A program made the position numbers and the translations under genes. Positions 62,319 through 64,000 of a DNA stretch of 64,000 nt are shown here, in pieces. How positions within the stretch are numbered: position 1 is the stretch's first letter; the number at the start of each line of letters is the position of its first letter. Where the stretch lies: NCBI RefSeq assembly GCF_900069005.2, contig NZ_LN831278.1, positions 193,781 through 257,780 of the forward strand. Direction: 5' to 3'. The notes under the pieces are model-generated. The model was given only the letters and a program-made list of their open reading frames with translations. It was not told the origin of the DNA and ran no database searches. Source of the stretch: Paenibacillus sp. GM2. GTDB taxonomy: Bacteria; Bacillota; Bacilli; Paenibacillales; Paenibacillaceae.

Positions 62319-64000
62319 ATGGAAGGAACGAAGCAGACATCCCTTCAGATCACGGGGATGACTTGTGCGGCCTGTGCGAATCGGATTGAGAGAGGTCTGA
62401 ATAAGCTTGAAGGCGTGTCGGAAGCGAATGTGAACTTCGCAATTGAGCGGGCGACAGTTACCTATGATCCAAGTGTCGTCGATGTAGCCAAGATGGAGCA
62501 GAGCATCCAGAAGCTTGGTTATGACACCATCAAGGAGAAGGTAGAGCTCGAATTAAGCGGTATGACTTGCGCAGCCTGTGCCACAAGAATTGAGAAGACA
62601 CTGAATAAGATACCCGGTGTGAGTCAAGCGACCGTTAACTTTGCAATGGAGAGCGCTCATGTGGAGTATAATCCAGCTGAAGTAAGCGTTTCTGATATGC
62701 AGCAAAGGGTAGAAAAGATAGGCTACAAAGCCTCCCTCAAGCAGGAGCAGGCGGATCCGTCCGAGCATCGTAAGCAAGAGATAACCCGTCAGAAGCGCAA
62801 GCTGCTCGTGTCGGCAATCCTCTCCTTACCGCTATTGTGGTCGATGGTAGGCCATTTCTCCTTTACATCGTGGATATGGGTCCCGGATCTTTTTATGGAT
62901 CCCTGGTTCCAACTTATTCTGGCTACGCCAGTTCAGTTCTATATCGGCAGACAGTTCTACATCGGAGCGTATAAAGCGCTTCGCAATGGCAGTGCCAACA
63001 TGGATGTTCTGATCTCACTGGGTACGTCAGCAGCTTATTTCTACAGTTTGTATCTAACGATCGCGTGGGCTGTGAACGGTGCCGATGTTCATCATGGGCC
63101 TTCGATGTATTATGAGACCAGCGCTGTGCTAATTACGCTGGTAGTGATGGGTAAGTTGTTCGAAGCTTTGGCCAAGGGACGTTCATCGGAAGCGATCAAG
63201 TCGTTGATGGGCTTGCAGGCGAAGACCGCTCTAGTCGTCCGTGACGGTCAGGAGTTAAGCATTCCGATTGAAGAAGTAATTACGGGGGATGTTGTGCTCG
63301 TCCGCCCTGGCGATAAAGTTCCGGTTGACGGCGTAGTGCTGGAAGGCATGTCGTCGGTGGATGAATCGATGCTGACAGGTGAGAGCATTCCCGTGGAGAA
63401 GCAGGCCGGTGATACGGTTATCGGCGCAACTATGAACAAGAATGGCATGCTCAGAATTAGTGCGACCAAGGTCGGCAAGGAGACAGCGCTCGCGCAAATT
63501 ATTAAGGTCGTGGAAGAGGCTCAAGGTTCGAAGGCACCGATTCAGCGTGTAGCTGATGTGATCTCCGGTATTTTCGTCCCGATTGTCGTGGGGATTGCGC
63601 TGGTTACTTTTCTCGTCTGGTATTTCCTTGTCTCCCCGGGAGACTTTGCCGGTTCCTTGGAAAAAGCGATCACCGTGCTCGTCATTGCCTGTCCTTGTGC
63701 GCTGGGTCTGGCTACTCCAACTTCGATAATGGCGGGGTCCGGCCGCGCGGCTGGATTTTGCATCCTTTTCAAAGGCGGCGAGCATCTGGAGCAGACGCAT
63801 AGGATCGATGCCATTATCCTGGATAAGACGGGCACAGTGACCAAAGGCAAACCCGAACTAACCGATGTGCTGACAGAACGGAATGAAGCTGAATTCCTCA
63901 GGCTGGTGGGTGCTGCAGAGAAAAATTCAGAGCATCCGCTCGCTGAAGCGATCGTGGAAGGCGTCAAGGCGAAACATATAGAGCTGCCGGGTACGGATTC
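62319..64000 (+). CDS. copA: Copper-exporting P-type ATPase CopA (partial, runs off window)
   Basis: The frame is open from ATG 62319 to the window end (560 codons); the C-terminus is missing. It has two HMA domains with GMTCAAC (residues ~14-20 and ~82-88), membrane helices from about 160, the actuator TGES in [13 protein letters not shown], the CPC metal site in [15 protein letters not shown], the phosphorylation motif [11 protein letters not shown] and the SEHPLAEA motif of P1B ATPases. Relative to the usual [13 protein letters not shown], the stretch before the DKTGT reads [15 protein letters not shown], with the conserved Glu replaced by Gly. It is 37 nt after copZ. Confidence 0.95.
   Translation, partial: MEGTKQTSLQITGMTCAACANRIERGLNKLEGVSEANVNFAIERATVTYDPSVVDVAKMEQSIQKLGYDTIKEKVELELSGMTCAACATRIEKTLNKIPGVSQATVNFAMESAHVEYNPAEVSVSDMQQRVEKIGYKASLKQEQADPSEHRKQEITRQKRKLLVSAILSLPLLWSMVGHFSFTSWIWVPDLFMDPWFQLILATPVQFYIGRQFYIGAYKALRNGSANMDVLISLGTSAAYFYSLYLTIAWAVNGADVHHGPSMYYETSAVLITLVVMGKLFEALAKGRSSEAIKSLMGLQAKTALVVRDGQELSIPIEEVITGDVVLVRPGDKVPVDGVVLEGMSSVDESMLTGESIPVEKQAGDTVIGATMNKNGMLRISATKVGKETALAQIIKVVEEAQGSKAPIQRVADVISGIFVPIVVGIALVTFLVWYFLVSPGDFAGSLEKAITVLVIACPCALGLATPTSIMAGSGRAAGFCILFKGGEHLEQTHRIDAIILDKTGTVTKGKPELTDVLTERNEAEFLRLVGAAEKNSEHPLAEAIVEGVKAKHIELPGTD

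Noticed and set aside
1..64000. CRISPR arrays, tRNAs, rRNAs, prophage or transposase genes
   Set aside because: No regular short repeats with spacers, no tRNA cloverleaf or CCA-ended sequence, no rRNA stretch and no integrase or transposase motif was found on either strand.

Overview
The window reads as chromosomal DNA from a Paenibacillus-like Firmicute. The basis is Gram-positive style ribosome binding sites with frequent TTG and GTG starts, lipobox substrate-binding proteins, CUT1 sugar permeases that come without their own ATPase, large membrane-anchored AraC regulators, YesM/YesN-type two-component genes and a B. subtilis-like pspA-ydjGHI block. I see no rRNA, tRNA, CRISPR, integrase or transposase. 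Most of the window is carbohydrate uptake and breakdown, with stress and metal genes between the sugar loci.

Left part (1-11.9 kb): the start of a phosphomannose-isomerase-like gene (minus, cut by the window edge); an AraC regulator; the envelope-stress operon pspA-ydjG-ydjH-ydjI behind a candidate ECF/SigW-type promoter; an intergenic cluster of short repeats with a 128-bp tandem duplication (6.24-6.62 kb); a rhamnose operon (rhaB-rhaA-rhaM, minus) in which rhaB carries a one-base frameshift, with a divergent AraC regulator; and a DMT-family transporter.

Middle (12.2-31.5 kb): a first ABC sugar importer (two permeases, lipoprotein) followed by a parallel-beta-helix protein and a Gfo/Idh/MocA oxidoreductase, facing a membrane-anchored AraC regulator with a cre-like/palindromic upstream site; an ECF sigma factor with a one-TM beta-propeller partner and a candidate autoregulatory promoter; then a YesM/YesN two-component system, a second ABC importer (cre-like site upstream, large hairpins between lipoprotein and permease) and a ChbG/YdjC deacetylase.

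Right part (31.5-64 kb): an HD hydrolase, an EamA transporter, an oxidoreductase/LysR pair and a DUF4261 protein; then a compact glycoside locus with an AraC-GH39 fusion, a GPH symporter, a GH3 enzyme with a His/Asp dyad, and a beta-phosphoglucomutase. These together suggest phosphorolytic use of a beta-glucoside. A tyrosine phosphatase, a TetR regulator and a third ABC importer share a promoter-proximal repeat. A tandem glycine riboswitch precedes an AgcS/AlsT symporter. An azoreductase and an ECF41-type sigma factor are divergent, with a candidate ECF41 promoter facing each. A fourth ABC importer (minus) with an MBL-fold hydrolase faces another membrane AraC regulator. The window ends with TetR, copZ and a truncated copA.

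All four ABC importers lack an ATP-binding subunit here, so they presumably share an MsmX-type ATPase encoded elsewhere. All function calls come from reading the sequence; no database search was run.
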